From contig CP092879.1 of NCBI GenBank assembly GCA_030710605.1, positions 39,990,842 to 40,054,841 of the forward strand: 64,000 bases of DNA. Reading direction: 5' to 3'. Positions 43,050-54,617 of this stretch are shown piece after piece; position 1 is the stretch's first letter, and each line of letters starts with the position of its first letter. The DNA is from Cordylochernes scorpioides. Taxonomy: Eukaryota > Arthropoda > Arachnida > Pseudoscorpiones > Chernetidae. The position numbers and the translations under genes were made by a program. The notes under the pieces are model-generated. The model saw only the letters and a program-made list of their open reading frames with translations. It searched no databases and had not been told where the DNA came from.

Positions 43050-43808
43050 ATGCAAGACGCAACTACGGAACATCCGGAAGGGCCAACATCCACGGCACCC
43101 TCCCAAATATCAAGATTGGCTTTCCGTGCACCACCATTCTGGCACAACAACGTTGAACTGTGGTTAAGCCAGCTAGAAGCCGCTTTCGGTCTAGCCGAGA
43201 TCTCCCGCGACGAAACTAAATTCCAAGCAACGGTAACGAGCCTAGACCAGCCAACCCTTACTTATGTCGCGGACATCGTAACGCCCCCCCCCCCACCCTC
43301 TGGTAAATACGATGCGCTGAAGGCAGGCCTTCTCCAACGACTCGGTCAATCAAAACAAACTAAAATCTTACAGGTTCTGGATGGGCGTCCCATGGGAGAT
43401 CAGAAGCCATCAACAGTCCTTGCCGCGATGCAACATCAGGCAGGAAGAAATTTCTCCGATACAGCACTGAAAATGCTCTGGACTCGATGCCTACCTCAGG
43501 ACATAAGGGCCGCTCTCGCAGCATCCTCTGAAACAAGTTTGAGTAAGCTGGCGGAAATGGCAGACAACATACACGAAGCCATACTGCCAACGGTCTCAGT
43601 AGTGGACCAACCAAGCACAGGTCATAGCGCGGAAGCCCACCAACAGCTGATGACGAAAATCCAAGACCTGCATACGCAAATCGAAGCTTTGAAGTCATCC
43701 ATGGACACCCCACACAATCGCTATCCGAACGCTAGGTACCCGACCCACAACAAAAAAAGGAAACGCAGGAACTTGCTGGTACCATATGAAGTTTGGAGCG
43801 CAAGCTAG
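43050..43808 (+). CDS. Gypsy-4 gag
   Basis: A 252-codon frame from MQDATTEHPEG. The gag core has 'PPFWHNNVELWLSQLEAAFGLAEI', 'KYDALKAGLLQRLGQSKQTK', 'GDQKPSTVLAAMQHQAG' and 'LWTRCLPQDIRAALAA'. This is the gag of Mag-type elements, which lack clear zinc knuckles. A proline run comes from a C-run at 43283. It ends in a TAG (43806-43808), after which the same frame continues into protease, so pol may have been expressed by readthrough or the TAG may be a mutation. Confidence 0.85.
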   Translation: MQDATTEHPEGPTSTAPSQISRLAFRAPPFWHNNVELWLSQLEAAFGLAEISRDETKFQATVTSLDQPTLTYVADIVTPPPPPSGKYDALKAGLLQRLGQSKQTKILQVLDGRPMGDQKPSTVLAAMQHQAGRNFSDTALKMLWTRCLPQDIRAALAASSETSLSKLAEMADNIHEAILPTVSVVDQPSTGHSAEAHQQLMTKIQDLHTQIEALKSSMDTPHNRYPNARYPTHNKKRKRRNLLVPYEVWSAS

Positions 43809-44660
43809 GAAGTGCCTTCAACCATGCAACTTCAAGGTCCAGGGAAACGAATACGCCCGCCGTCAGTAGGAGCCACTGACGGCGCAGGCCTTACTCGCCG
43901 GCTCTTCATTACGGACCGACGCAGCGCCTATTTGTTTTTGGTCGACACTGGAGCCGAAGTCTCAGTTATTCCGCCACCAGTAAAAAACGCTAGGCCCTCG
44001 CACAGGCAGCTTTTCGCAGCTAACGGATCTATCATCCACATTTACGGGGAACGACATCTTGAGCTTGACCTCGGTCTCGGACGATTATTCCGTTGGCCTT
44101 TCATCATAGCCGACGTCGGCGTGTACATCATCGGCGCAGACTTTCTCCGACATTACGGGCTGACAGTAGACCTGCGTAATCGCCGGCTGAGCGACCCAGT
44201 ATCTTCCCTTCACTCCATTGGACAAGTTTCCCCTTCCCCCGCTGTTAGCATTCACCTTACAATCGCCAATTCGCCTTACTCCAGAATACTCAGACAATTC
44301 CCAGAGCTCACTAGTCAGAATCTTGTAAAAAGCCCTCCCCATCACTCAGTGACTCATCATATCGTCACAAAGGGCCCCCCGATTGCAGCAAAACCGCGAC
44401 GACTCCCCACGGACAAACTCGCCGCGGCAAAGAAAGAATTCGCCTTCATGATGGAGAAAGGCATCTGTCGTCCATCCAAATCACCGTGGGCCAGCCCTCT
44501 CCACCTAGTACCCAAAAAAGACGGCTCGCTACGACCATGTGGAGACTACAGGAAACTGAATGCCGCTACCGTCCCCGACCGATATCCAGTCCCTAACATT
44601 ATGGACTTTGCATCGCATCTGCATGGTAAAAAAAATATTTTCTACTTTCGATCTGGTTAG
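43809..44660 (+). pseudogene. Gypsy-4 protease and RT N-terminal part
   Basis: In the gag frame after the TAG: '[15 protein letters not shown]' is the protease active site (about 43935-43975), with '[14 protein letters not shown]' as the flap end. RT begins '[42 protein letters not shown]'. The frame is lost in a run of eight A (44628-44635); RT continues one frame over. Confidence 0.88.
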
Positions 44661-45990
44661 AGCGTACCACCATGTGCCCGTGCAATCTAGAGATATCCAT
44701 AAGACTTCCGTTATTACGCCTTTCGGCCTTTTCGAGTTTCCCCGCATGTTCTTTGGCCTATGTAACGCAGCCCAAACCTTTCAAAGGCTCATCAACGAAG
44801 TACTCCAAGGTTTGGATTTTGCATATGCCTACATTGACGACGTGCTTATCGCATCCGATTCAGAAAATCAACATATATCCCATCTTCAACAACTTTTTGG
44901 TCGCCTTCGAGACTACGGCCTGACGATCAACGAAACCAAATGCACCTTCGGCCAACCTTCAGTCAAATTCTTGGGGTTTATCATCACTAACGCTAGAATC
45001 TCGCCGGACCCTCAGCGAGTAGAAGCAATTAAAGACATCCCAATCTCTGATACTGTCGGAAAACTTCGACGTTTTCTGGGTATGTTAAATTTCTATCGGC
45101 GCTGTCTCCCCAATGCCGCTAGTACTCAGGCACCACTCCACGCCATGGTCGAAGGGCGCAAGAACGCATCCTGCCAATGGACCCCAACAGCACTCCAGGC
45201 TTTCGACCAGTGCAAATTTCAACTAGCCAACGCTGCCCTCTTGCACCATCCTTTTCCAGAAGCGCCTCTCTGCCTTACGGTAGATGCCTCGGATTTTGCT
45301 GTGGGCGCCGCGCTTCACCAGCAAGTTGGCAACAATTTCCAACTAATAGCGTTTTTCTCAAGGAAACTAGACGCTGCACAAAGAAAATACAGCGCATACG
45401 ACAGAGAACTCCTGGCGGTATACTTGGCTATCAATCATTTCAGGCATTTATTGGAAGGGCGACAATTTCCGGTCTATACGGACCACAAACCTCTCACATA
45501 CGCCTTTCAACAAAATCTGGACAAGGCCTCACCGCGCCAATGTCGACACCTCGATTTCATCGGGCAATTCACAACCGACATCCGCCACATCGCGGGCTGT
45601 GAAAATGTACCTGCAGATTTCCTGTCACGCGTGGAACCCATCTCCCATCACCAACCTTATGACCCGAAATCCCTCGCCGAAGCGCAAGCTGTAGACCAGG
45701 AGCTACAAGCTCTCTTGACATCGGAAAACCGCAGCTCACTACAACTGGAAAAAGTACAAATCCCAGAAACTAACATTTCCCTGTACTATGACGTTTCCAC
45801 AGAAAAACCCAGACCATTCGTACCCGCACCCTGTCGCCGCATAATTTTTTCTGCATACCACAACTTGTCTCACCCGGAGTACGAGCTACTACAAGGATGG
45901 TCACCGCCCATTACGTCTGCCGGCCGTCAAGAAGGATTGCGCACTTTGGTCTCGCGCCTGCCACCGCTGCCAAGTCTCCAAAACCGCTAG
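44636..45990 (+). pseudogene. Gypsy-4 RT palm, RNase H and start of integrase
   Basis: A frame open from 44560. It encodes '[15 protein letters not shown]', 'FGLFEFPRMFFGLCNAAQTFQRLINEVLQGL', the catalytic YIDD (44830-44841), 'FLGMLNFYRRCLPNAA', RNase H 'LTVDASDFAVGAALHQ' and 'VYTDHKPLTYAF', and 'NVPADFLSRV'. The frame is lost near 45890 at the start of the integrase finger. Confidence 0.9.
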
Positions 45991-46858
45991 ACACACAAGA
46001 ACGCCCCTTCAGTCGTTTATTCCCCCAGACGGAAGGTTCAGTCATGTTCACATTGACCTGGTCGGACCATTACCACCGAGTGAAAACTATCGGTACATAT
46101 TCACCTGCGTCGACCGATTCACTAGGTGGCCCGAAGCCCTACCCATACAGGACATCACCGCCAAAACAGTAGCAAATGCCTTCCTATCGGTCTGGATATC
46201 TCGTTTTGGCGTGCCAGCAAAAGTGACTACAGACCAAGGCAGGCAGTTTGAATCAGCACTTTTCGGTGAGTTGACACGGCTTCTGGGAATCAACAGAATA
46301 AGGACATCACCCTACCACCCAGCAGCAAACGGCCTGGTAGAAAGATTCCACAGACAGCTGAAAGACTCCCTTCGCTGTCACGATTCCACGAGCTGGTCCT
46401 TGAAACTTTCCCTGGTGCTCCTAGGGATTCGTTCGTCGCTAAGGGAAGATCTCAACACCACAACCGCTGAGCTGGTCTATGGGAAGCCCCTACCCCTTTC
46501 AGGAACATTTTTCGAGGACCCCCCCTCTGCAAGCTCGCCTACCAAACCGTGGCTGGAGGACTTCAAGCGCGCCATGGCATCTCTGAAACCTCCACCAAGC
46601 AAACCACATGGGAACCGCCACGTTTACGTGCCCAAACCACTCGAGACATGTTCCCATGTCTATCTACGTCGGGACCTGATATTGCCACCGCTAGCTCCCC
46701 CATACGACGGTCCATATGAAGTCCTTTTTAGGAAACCCAAAATTTACAAACTGAAAATTAAAAAGAGATCCACGTGGGTGTCAATCGACCGCCTCAAGCC
46801 TGGTTTCACATCAGAAGGACCGATGTTTTCCCAAGACCCGAACTTGGCAAGCCAATAA
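45991..46858 (+). pseudogene. Gypsy-4 integrase
   Basis: The core (from about 45910 in this frame) has '[32 protein letters not shown]' in part, then '[15 protein letters not shown]' and '[25 protein letters not shown]', giving Asp, Asp and Glu. The C-terminal SH3-like domain is '[33 protein letters not shown]'. It ends at 46858. The frame from 46211 is uninterrupted. Confidence 0.9.
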
Positions 46859-46902
46859 GATTGCATAGGATCGCTGGAAAGATCCTACTGGAGGGGGAGT
46901 AG

Positions 46903-47161
46903 TGTGGCGACTACACTTTGCTTCAGCGAGCCGAACTAAGACGGCCTCGGCATCGGCGGGCGTCAACACTTCACTACGCATGCGCGTGGGACGTCATCAG
47001 AGACGCTGGCCACTTAGCGGTAAACAACAAGGCTAGTGCGGCGGCCGTTATTTCAACCGTTGCTTCTTTTCTCTTTATAATTTCTTGCTTTAAATAAATT
47101 AATTTTATCAGCAGCCTTTCCACAAGCCACACCAACACAGCACATCAACAACCATCCTACA
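46903..47161 (+). repeat. Gypsy-4 3' LTR
   Basis: 259 bp. It differs from the 5' LTR at one G/C (GCATGCGCG) and at two bases in GCGGCGGCCG. Confidence 0.92.
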
Positions 47162-47165
47162 TATA

Positions 47166-47679
47166 CATTTTAAACAAAGTAAATATAATCAAAAGAAAAA
47201 TAATGTGATATATGTAAATAAATATTGAAAATTAAGAAATATCGAATTAATTGAACAAGTAAAATATCATAAAAATTGAAATAACTGTGAAATAAATATA
47301 CAAATAATAGTAATAAATATCTGATTTAAAAATGAAATATAATAAACATGTAAATAGCATAATCATCTAAGAGGTTCTAAACTGAGTATATACATCTGGC
47401 AAGTCAATCTTTCTATTGATACTATTTTTATTTTTTAATGAGCTCCAGCTTTCTAAAAATAATCGGCAATGTTTTTCTTTGATATTTTGATGTATTATAG
47501 ATGTTGCCACTAGGTGGCCGAATTGACTGGACGTGCTTCGCATCGCTCTTCCAATCCGGTAAATATTGATTTTTATTATTATTATATATTTGGAGTTTAT
47601 CATATTTCTATTTAAATTTTTTATATATAATATTGCATCAAGTAAAATGACATTTTTTCTTAGTTAAGTAAATAAAAAA
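47166..47679. other. AT-rich stretch, likely leader of the R1-like LINE
   Basis: No gene. The less AT-rich block at about 47500-47570 may be the 5' untranslated region of the LINE that follows; its true start is not marked by a visible duplication. Confidence 0.35.
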
Positions 47680-48761
47680 ATGGATTCTATCTCAAAGTCA
47701 ATAAGTGCTAAACTTGACGAAATAAAAAATTATTTTGATAACAAGTTCAAAACCAATCGAAAAAATTTAACAAAAAATGATATTGCTTACTTGTCGTCTA
47801 TGATAGATCAGGCAAAAAGTGGAATTGAATCTTTAGAAGATTTAAATAAACAAAATACAATAGAAAATTTGACTGAAATTATTGACAAAACAATAGATAG
47901 AAAATTTCAAAATAAACTTAAAGAACTGCCAAAACCTAAATCCTATTCTCAAGCAGTACAGCAAGATAGCGAACTTATTAAAAATATACAGCAAGCACAT
48001 AAAGATGAATCGACATTGATAGTAGTTTCAAACAACGTTGAAATTAATTCCGATTTAATTAATACTATTTCCAATAATATAAAAGTTTTAAGAGAAAGTG
48101 GCAAGAAATTTAAGATAAATAAAATAATTAACACTAAAAAATCAGTAATAATAAAATCTTCAAGTCTTCTGGATACCAATATATTGCGAGAAGAATTGGA
48201 AAAGTCAGAAGAACTGTAAGCAAAATTTACATACCCAGGCCAAGAGATCCAACAATAGTAATTAAAAATGTATGTAAATTAACCGAATCATCGTCATTGG
48301 TACAAACGTTATATAGAATGAATTTGGAATGGGAGGGAATGGAAAATGAAATGAAATTTCTTTTTGCAATGAAATCTAACACACCGTATCAAAATTTAGT
48401 TCTAAGAGTTTCTCCGAAAGTTTATCAAAAATTAAGAAAAATGAATAATGTAATATATACCGAATTCGAGAGGTGTTATGTACAGGATAAAATTTTTGTT
48501 AAACAATGTCAAAATTGCTTTGAATATAACCCGAATCATAAATTAGGGGATTGTCCCAAAGTTAGAGTTTGTAAAAACTGTGGAATACAGGGCGATCATT
48601 GCTGCACTGGAGAGCTTAGATGTTTCAATTGCTTGAATCACCCTAAATATAAAAATAGATCAACAAACCATAGGCTAAATTCTAATCTGTGCCCGCTTTA
48701 TAAAATTCAAACTGATCGAATAATCCAAAGAACACAATATTTTCCCATAAATGAAGAATAA
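47680..48761 (+). pseudogene. R1-like LINE ORF1 (gag-like)
   Basis: 47680-48219 encodes a lysine-rich N-terminal part with a probable coiled coil ('KLDEIKNYFDNKF', 'ELPKPKSYSQAVQQD'). After a one-base shift near 48215 the frame at 48297-48761 encodes the C-terminal RNA-binding part with zinc-finger motifs: CQNCFEYNPNHKLGDC, CKNCG...HC and CFNCLNH...C. This is the gag-like ORF1 of the I/R1/Jockey group. It ends in TAA, about 60 bases before ORF2. Confidence 0.85.
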
Positions 48762-48819
48762 AAAACATCCAGTCTCTAAATTATTTCATTGAACATTTTA
48801 AGCATAAATATTCAAATTA

Positions 48820-49668
48820 ATGAAAATATTAAGTGTATATATGCAACAAAACGCCAGGAAGAGTGTAATAGCAACCGATGAACTACAATCCAATATTATA
48901 TCTAACCCACCGGATACTCTTTTGATTCAAGAACCATATGTTTTTCACAATGATAGCAACTAAACAAGGAATAAAATGTATTCAACAAAATATAAGTAAA
49001 AGTGTCATAGCATTAGATGAACTTCGAGCCTCTGTTCTGTTCAACCCTCCTGACCTATTATTTATTCGAGAGCCTTATACAGTATGTTAGGGAATGATGT
49101 GATATACAATAATGACTCGCAAATTGTTTACTCTAAAACCGATAAAACAGTCTACACAGCAACGATTATCCTTAACAGTAGCATTAAATATTCGACAATT
49201 GATAGATTCACTAATTCTTTTTGTACCACTATTTCTATTTATTCAGAGAATTCAAACATTATTATTTCAAACTTCTACATCCACCCTAACAACTTCGGTA
49301 ACACTCACCAAATATTTATTAAAGAACTTTTGGAGACTTTTGGACTACAGCCAATAATCCTCTGTGGTGATTTTAACTCTCGACACCCTGTATGGTACAA
49401 CCGTATAATTAACTCTAATGGCTATAAATTCCACTCTATTGTGGATGAATACAACTTGTTTATCCATAACCTTAAAACGCCTACATGTCGAAATGCCAGT
49501 ATAATTGATTTAACAATATCAAACAAAAATTCTATAAAGCTGATTCAGAATTGGAGCACATCAACTTTTACAAGTATTTCCGATCATGTTGCAATAACCT
49601 TTGACATTCGATATAATTTAAAAATGCAGAGAATTGGACAAAAGTCAACATGGAAATTTATTGGATAA
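48820..49668 (+). pseudogene. R1-like LINE ORF2 endonuclease with two alternative N-termini
   Basis: The endonuclease start appears twice. 48820-48963 reads 'MQQNARKSVIATDELQ' and 'NPPDTLLIQEPYV' and then stops. 48975-49089 reads 'CIQQNISKSVIALDELR' and 'NPPDLLFIREPYT'. The second leads, after a shift, into 49084-49668 with 'GLQPIILCGDFNSRHPVWYN' (49340-49400), 'NASIIDLTISN' and 'SISDHVAITFDI'. The two N-termini differ at many positions, so this is not a fresh duplication. Confidence 0.8.
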
Positions 49669-49677
49669 AATGCCAAC

Positions 49678-50501
49678 TTGGAAAAATTTACTGAAGAGAT
49701 ATCATTTCAAAATGTAAATAACTTGTCTAATGAAATAAATCAGGCATCTAATACTACAGATGTTGACAGGATCGTGATGAAACTTACGAACATAATTAAT
49801 GAGGCAGCTTATTCGTCTCTGGAAATCAAATCAAACTCTTTCAAGCATACATCTAATATTAAGTGGTGGAATGGGAATCTTGAAAAAATGAAAAATGATT
49901 TTCATTATATTAAAAACCTATACTATCGGCATAGAGTTATCAATAAAATAACTTTTAAAATTGCGAGAAACAAGTACATTAACGCTATCGAAAGAGCTAA
50001 GAAAAAAGTTGGAGAATATTCATTGAAGAAAATGAATCAAACAACCCATTTGGAAACGCCTATAAAATTTTTAAATCTCTGAGATCATCCAACAACAATA
50101 GAGGACTTCCTATGATAGATAATATACTGGATACTTTAAAGAAAGAAAAAATGAAAAGTCTCTTGAATGATTTATTTCCAGATGATGATGTATACTCAGA
50201 TAAAGAGGAACATGCTATTATTAGAAACTATAAACCTGAATATAACAACCAAAATAACATTTTTATAGAAATAAAAGATGTTGAAAATATTATTTCAAAA
50301 TTAAATATAAAGAAAGCTCCAGGTCCAGATTTTATCAGTAATAATATGACCAAACAGGCAGGTACACTTTTAATCCCGATTTTACAACAATTATTCAACA
50401 AATGTATTGAATTAGGTTATTATCCGGATGTATGGAAAGGCTCTACTGTAAAGATCATTCCAAAACCTAATAAAATGAACTATGAAACAAGCAAAAGCTA
50501 C
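49678..50501 (+). pseudogene. R1-like LINE ORF2, linker and RT fingers
   Basis: 49678-50082 is the lysine-rich linker. 50112-50501 begins RT: 'NIISKLNIKKAPGPDFISNNMTKQAG' in part, 'CIELGYYPDVWKGSTVKIIPKP'. It stops at the solo LTR junction. Confidence 0.85.
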
Positions 50502-50873
50502 TGTTAGCCGATATTCTTCAGGCTGGTTCTCTGAAGCTCACTCTTCTGCCTAGAGGTATAGTCAGCGCCGAGGTCTTGTCCTAAAAATGACGCGGGCTTT
50601 CCGAGCTCTAACTATTGTGAAATCACCAGTCTCACAAAGCTCAACTTAACACACACTTTTATTTATTTATTTCATCTCAATTTACAGGTGTTACATTCGA
50701 GCACAGCTCGCGAGTCACATTGTCCAGATTATTTACACATGGCGAGTTGTAATGCTGGAGTGGCCCCCCGTACCTTACAGGAGGGCAGTTGTTGGGTGTT
50801 TGGCTGTCAGCTAGCCATTGGGTCCAGGTCGTCGGATTCGGTGGCTGAGATCACCTTGATTTTGAACAATTTC

Positions 50874-53436
50874 TTATATAGTTGGATTTGATGATTTTTG
50901 AAATTGCGAGAATAGTCTTGTCGCAGAGTCTTGATAAATCTCTTCTATATTAGGCTGGTTGAGATCTTCTTTGAGAATTTTGTTTGAAAGATTGAATGGG
51001 GCTCCTATAGTGGTTCGTAAGCAAATCCTTATGAAGGCATCTATTCTTTTTTTTATCCGTAGGTGTGATATATTTTCCCCAGACTGGTAGTGCGTACGTG
51101 ATGATGGGTAGAATACAGGTTTTGTACAACGTGAATTTATGCTTTGTTGTTAAATTACTTTTAAAATTAAGCAGACTTGATAGAGCTATTTTGGCTATCT
51201 TTGACTTTCTTATGGTGTTTTGGACATGTAGGTTAAATTTTAATTTCGAATCCAAAGTGACACCAAGATACTTGGCATGGTCGGCCCAACTAATAGTGCT
51301 TGAGTTTACTGTCAAGTTGGTTTGTGGCTTGAATTTTTTGTTATCTCTTGGGGGAAAAACTATTGCTTGAGTCTTAGTTGGGTTAATGTCTAGTTTCCAC
51401 TCATCGCACCATTTGATTATGTCATTTAGGTAGTTCTGAAGCTGAGTAACCAATAGGTCGACTGATTTAGAGTTAAATAAAATTGCTGTGTCATCTGCGA
51501 AGAGCTTAAGTTTACATTTAGAGTGCAGTGGGATGTCATTAATGTAAATATTGAAAAGGTAGGGTCCGAGGATAGAGCCTTGAGGTACTCCAGTCTGGAT
51601 TGGCTTTGGTTCAGTTATAAAATTTCCTTGCTTGACTGAAAATGTCCTGCCCTGTAGATAATTCTGCATAAAATTGATAATGTCATTTGGGAACTGGTGT
51701 TTTGTGAGTTTCTTTATAAGGCCATTATGCCAAACTTTATCAAATGCTTTCGCAAAATCTAGAAAGACAGCACCTACCACTTCCTTGTGGGATCTTCTTA
51801 TCTGGATGTAGTCCAGAACTGCAATGAGTTGGTGAGTTGTTGAATGCCCCCTTCTAAATCCGAATTGCTGCGGGATGATGAAATTAGAGTTGTCCAAGTA
51901 CCTCTGAAGTCTACGTAAAATAATTCTTTCGTAAATTTTGCCGATGGTGGGGAGGAGGCTGATAGGTCTTAGATCTTCAGGGGATTTAGCGGATTTTTTT
52001 GGAATTGGAATTATGATAGCATGCTTCCAGACTTTGGGGTAGTAACACAAGTGCAGTGCGGCGTTGAAAACTCCGGCTAGAAATACAATCCATTTGATGG
52101 GAAGATTCTTGGCCATTTGCGGAGTGATATTGTCATGGCCAGGAGCTTTGTGGTTAGCTAAGTATTTAATCACTTCCTTGACTTCATTTGGTGTCGTCAC
52201 TGTGAGCATTTTTTCTTGTTGGTGATTATAAGTTATGTTTGGTTGGTCTTCTTCTTTTTCCTTGGAGAACTGGTTGGAGAAGTGTTCTGCAAGTTCATTT
52301 TCGATTTCTTTGTCGGTCAATAAGGTTTTGCCGTTCATTACTAAATTTGAGATCCTTTCCGTTTTTTTCCTGATAGGTTTTGTTTTTCTCCAGAAGTCCT
52401 TTGGGCTTGATTCAATCTTGTGTATGAATTGATTCCAGTTCTCGGTGGAGTCAGATTTGAGGGCTTTGTTAACTTTTCCCTGTAGGTTTAAATAAATGGC
52501 TCTATGGGCTGGATCCCAGGTTGCTTGCCATCTCTTACGAGCTTTATTATTTTCTTTTATCAAGGCCTTGGTCGAAGGGTTCTGTTTTGATGAAGAGGAT
52601 GATATAACCGTGTTTTTTGAGTAGCTGTTGTAGATTTTATCATTTAGTATGGTCACTGCTGAGTCAATATTGGCTTCCGTTTTCAAGGGTACTCTAGGAG
52701 GCGTACTGGAAATTAAGTCTTGTTGGAAGTGAACCCAGTTAGTGAGTCGACAAGCCCTAGTCGTGAATTCATCCTTCGGGCAGGTCAGCTCTAGGATTAC
52801 TGGGAGGTGATCTGAAGATAAGACATCCAGGGTCTTAATCCTCGAAGTCCAGGGGATGTTTCTAAGAATTGCGATGTCTAGAAAGTCTGGATTTCCCAAA
52901 GGACTGTAGTGCGTGGGTGAAGAAGGTGCGACAATGTCCAGGTTTTCTTTTTCGGAAAAATTATGAAGCACGGTTCCACTATTATTGGAGGTTCTTGAGC
53001 CCCAAAGAGGGTGCTTGGAGTTCCAGTCTCCTGCAGCGATTACTGATTGATTTTTCTCTAACAAGAGATTCAGATCTTCCTCCAGGAGTGGTAGATCGGG
53101 TTTCTTATAGATTGACGATATCTGCACTACTGCCCTTCCATCTGGTTTCATTAGTATTGTGGTGTTTTCCATGTTAGATGTTTGAATCAGCACTTTTTTA
53201 TATTTAAGATAGTTTTTTAGAATTATTGCCGTTCCACCGCCCCTTCCAACGATTCTATCGTCTCTTATTGTCTGATAGTTTCTGAGTTTGAGGTCGACAG
53301 ATGGTTTTAAGTGTGTTTCACTGAGCAGTGCCATGTCTATTGAGTTTTCTTCTAAAAACTGTAGGAATTCTTCTTTTTTGAGTTTGATTCCGTTGCAATT
53401 CCAGAAAACGATTTTTAAAGGTAATTTGCCTTTCAT
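50874..53436 (-). CDS. Jockey-like ORF2: endonuclease and reverse transcriptase
   Basis: The likely start is the ATG at 53434-53436 (MKGKLPLKIVFWNCNG), overlapping the ORF1 stop. Domains in order: APE endonuclease (residues 8-230: WNCNG, 'LLSETHL', 'AAGDWNSKHPLW', 'SSDHLPVIL'), linker with 'KDFWRKTKPI', and RT (from about residue 430: 'LANHKAPGHDNI', 'LRPISLLPTIGKIYERIILRRL', 'PQQFGFRRGHSTTHQL', 'FLDFAKAFDKVWH', 'GVPQGSILGPYLFNIYIND', catalytic FADD at 51490-51501). It ends with 'TYALPVWGKYI'. A run of eight A (T on the plus strand, 51047-51054) shifts the frame, giving an early stop at 50950. The other frame continues with Jockey-like sequence to a TAA at 50874. The shift may be a sequencing error. 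Confidence 0.92.
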
Positions 53437-54617
53437 TGTAAGAAGGTTTTGATAATTTCTAATAACTTTTCGCACAGTTCCCTGGTGTCAGAACGAGTAG
53501 TTTTCTTTTTTGCAGTTTCAGCGTAACTTGCCTTTTGTTTTTCAGCAGTTGCTTCTTCTGTTTTAGTGGAGCTTGCTTGAGGTATGGTGTTAGGGTAGTT
53601 TTGTCTGGGAGGCTTTAGCTGCAGTTGTTGTGGCTTTGGAAAATTTGGGCATCCGCGGTAATTGGCTGTGTGCGCCTCTCCACAGTTAGCGCACTTTGGT
53701 GGGAGCTGTTTCGAGTTTCTTGGACAATCCTTCGAATGGTGTTCTTCAGCACACTTGACGCATTTGGGCTTCAAAAAGCAGTTTAGCTGGCCATGCCCAA
53801 AACCCTGGCAGTTAAAGCATTGGGTCACTCGTTTTGTAGTCCTGAATGATTCCACGACTATTTTTTGATAAAGTATTTCGGTTATTCCATAGATTCGTTT
53901 ATTTTGTTCATTTTTCGGTAGCTCTACTAGGACTATATTCATCGGTATTTTGGTCGATTGTCTATGGAGTCTTTTGACAATGACCTCAGTGAAGCCCATT
54001 GAGACCAGTTCAGTTACGACGTCTTCTTCTTTGAAAGCTGTTGATACCCCCTTCAATACCACTTTTAGCGGTTTTTCCTCCTGTAGTCTGTAGGAATATC
54101 CTCCATTATTTTTCTGTACATATTCCCTGATTTTTTTGAAGTCGCCTATGTTTTTCGATTTAATTATGTGCTTTTTGCCAGAAATCGTGACTTGGAATGG
54201 TTCCATGCACAAGTCTTTTAGTTCTTGGCAAAGAAGCTTCCAATCTGCTACATTTTCTGCAATAACAGGAGGAATTCTCGGTTTTTTCACGTTAGTGACT
54301 GTGGTCCATGGGCTATCGTTGTCGTTATTTTCTTCATCGTCTTGCGGTGGGTGAGCTGCGTTCATTTGTTGAGAAACTCCAGTGGCGGGACTTTGTTCGT
54401 CGATGTCCATTCTAGGCGTCTTCAGGTTACGCTCGCTCCTAGTTGGCGATCTTGAGTCATCCTGGGAGCCGCGAGTTCTCTTCTTTGATTGAACCGTTTC
54501 CTCAAGTTTATACTCGATTCCACATTTGTCTAGGATCTTCGTTATTAAGGAGGCTTCGATTATGCATAGTTTCTCGCCGGTTGGTCCGATCGTCGATTTA
54601 ATTACAATCGGTGGCAT
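53433..54617 (-). CDS. Jockey-like ORF1, gag-like RNA-binding protein
   Basis: The likely start is MPPIVIKSTIGPTG at 54615-54617; the frame is open further upstream but outside the element. It has a charged N-terminal region, then 'ISGKKHIIKSKNIGDFKKIREYV' and 'VVLKGVSTAFKEEDVVTEL', the domain that precedes the knuckles in Jockey gag proteins. Three zinc fingers follow: CFNCQGFGHGQLNC, CVKCAEEHHSKDC and CANCGEAHTANYRGC (about 53650-53840). It ends KTFLQ, with the stop TGA at 53433-53435 overlapping the ORF2 ATG as ATGA. Confidence 0.93.
   Translation of the reverse strand: MPPIVIKSTIGPTGEKLCIIEASLITKILDKCGIEYKLEETVQSKKRTRGSQDDSRSPTRSERNLKTPRMDIDEQSPATGVSQQMNAAHPPQDDEENNDNDSPWTTVTNVKKPRIPPVIAENVADWKLLCQELKDLCMEPFQVTISGKKHIIKSKNIGDFKKIREYVQKNNGGYSYRLQEEKPLKVVLKGVSTAFKEEDVVTELVSMGFTEVIVKRLHRQSTKIPMNIVLVELPKNEQNKRIYGITEILYQKIVVESFRTTKRVTQCFNCQGFGHGQLNCFLKPKCVKCAEEHHSKDCPRNSKQLPPKCANCGEAHTANYRGCPNFPKPQQLQLKPPRQNYPNTIPQASSTKTEEATAEKQKASYAETAKKKTTRSDTRELCEKLLEIIKTFLQ

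Larger units (their letters stand above)
42699..47161 (+). mobile_element. Gypsy-4, Mag-like LTR retrotransposon, full length
   Basis: Two LTRs of 259 bp (42699-42957 and 46903-47161, TGTGGCGAC...CATCCTACA), flanked by TATA (42695-42698 and 47162-47165). I see 3 differences between LTRs, about 1.2%, so the insertion is recent. The primer-binding site TGGTGAGCCGGACG follows the 5' LTR and a GGAGGGGGAG tract precedes the 3' LTR. It is GC-richer than its surroundings. The gag and pol pieces cover every expected domain but are split by one stop and two frame changes. Confidence 0.95.
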
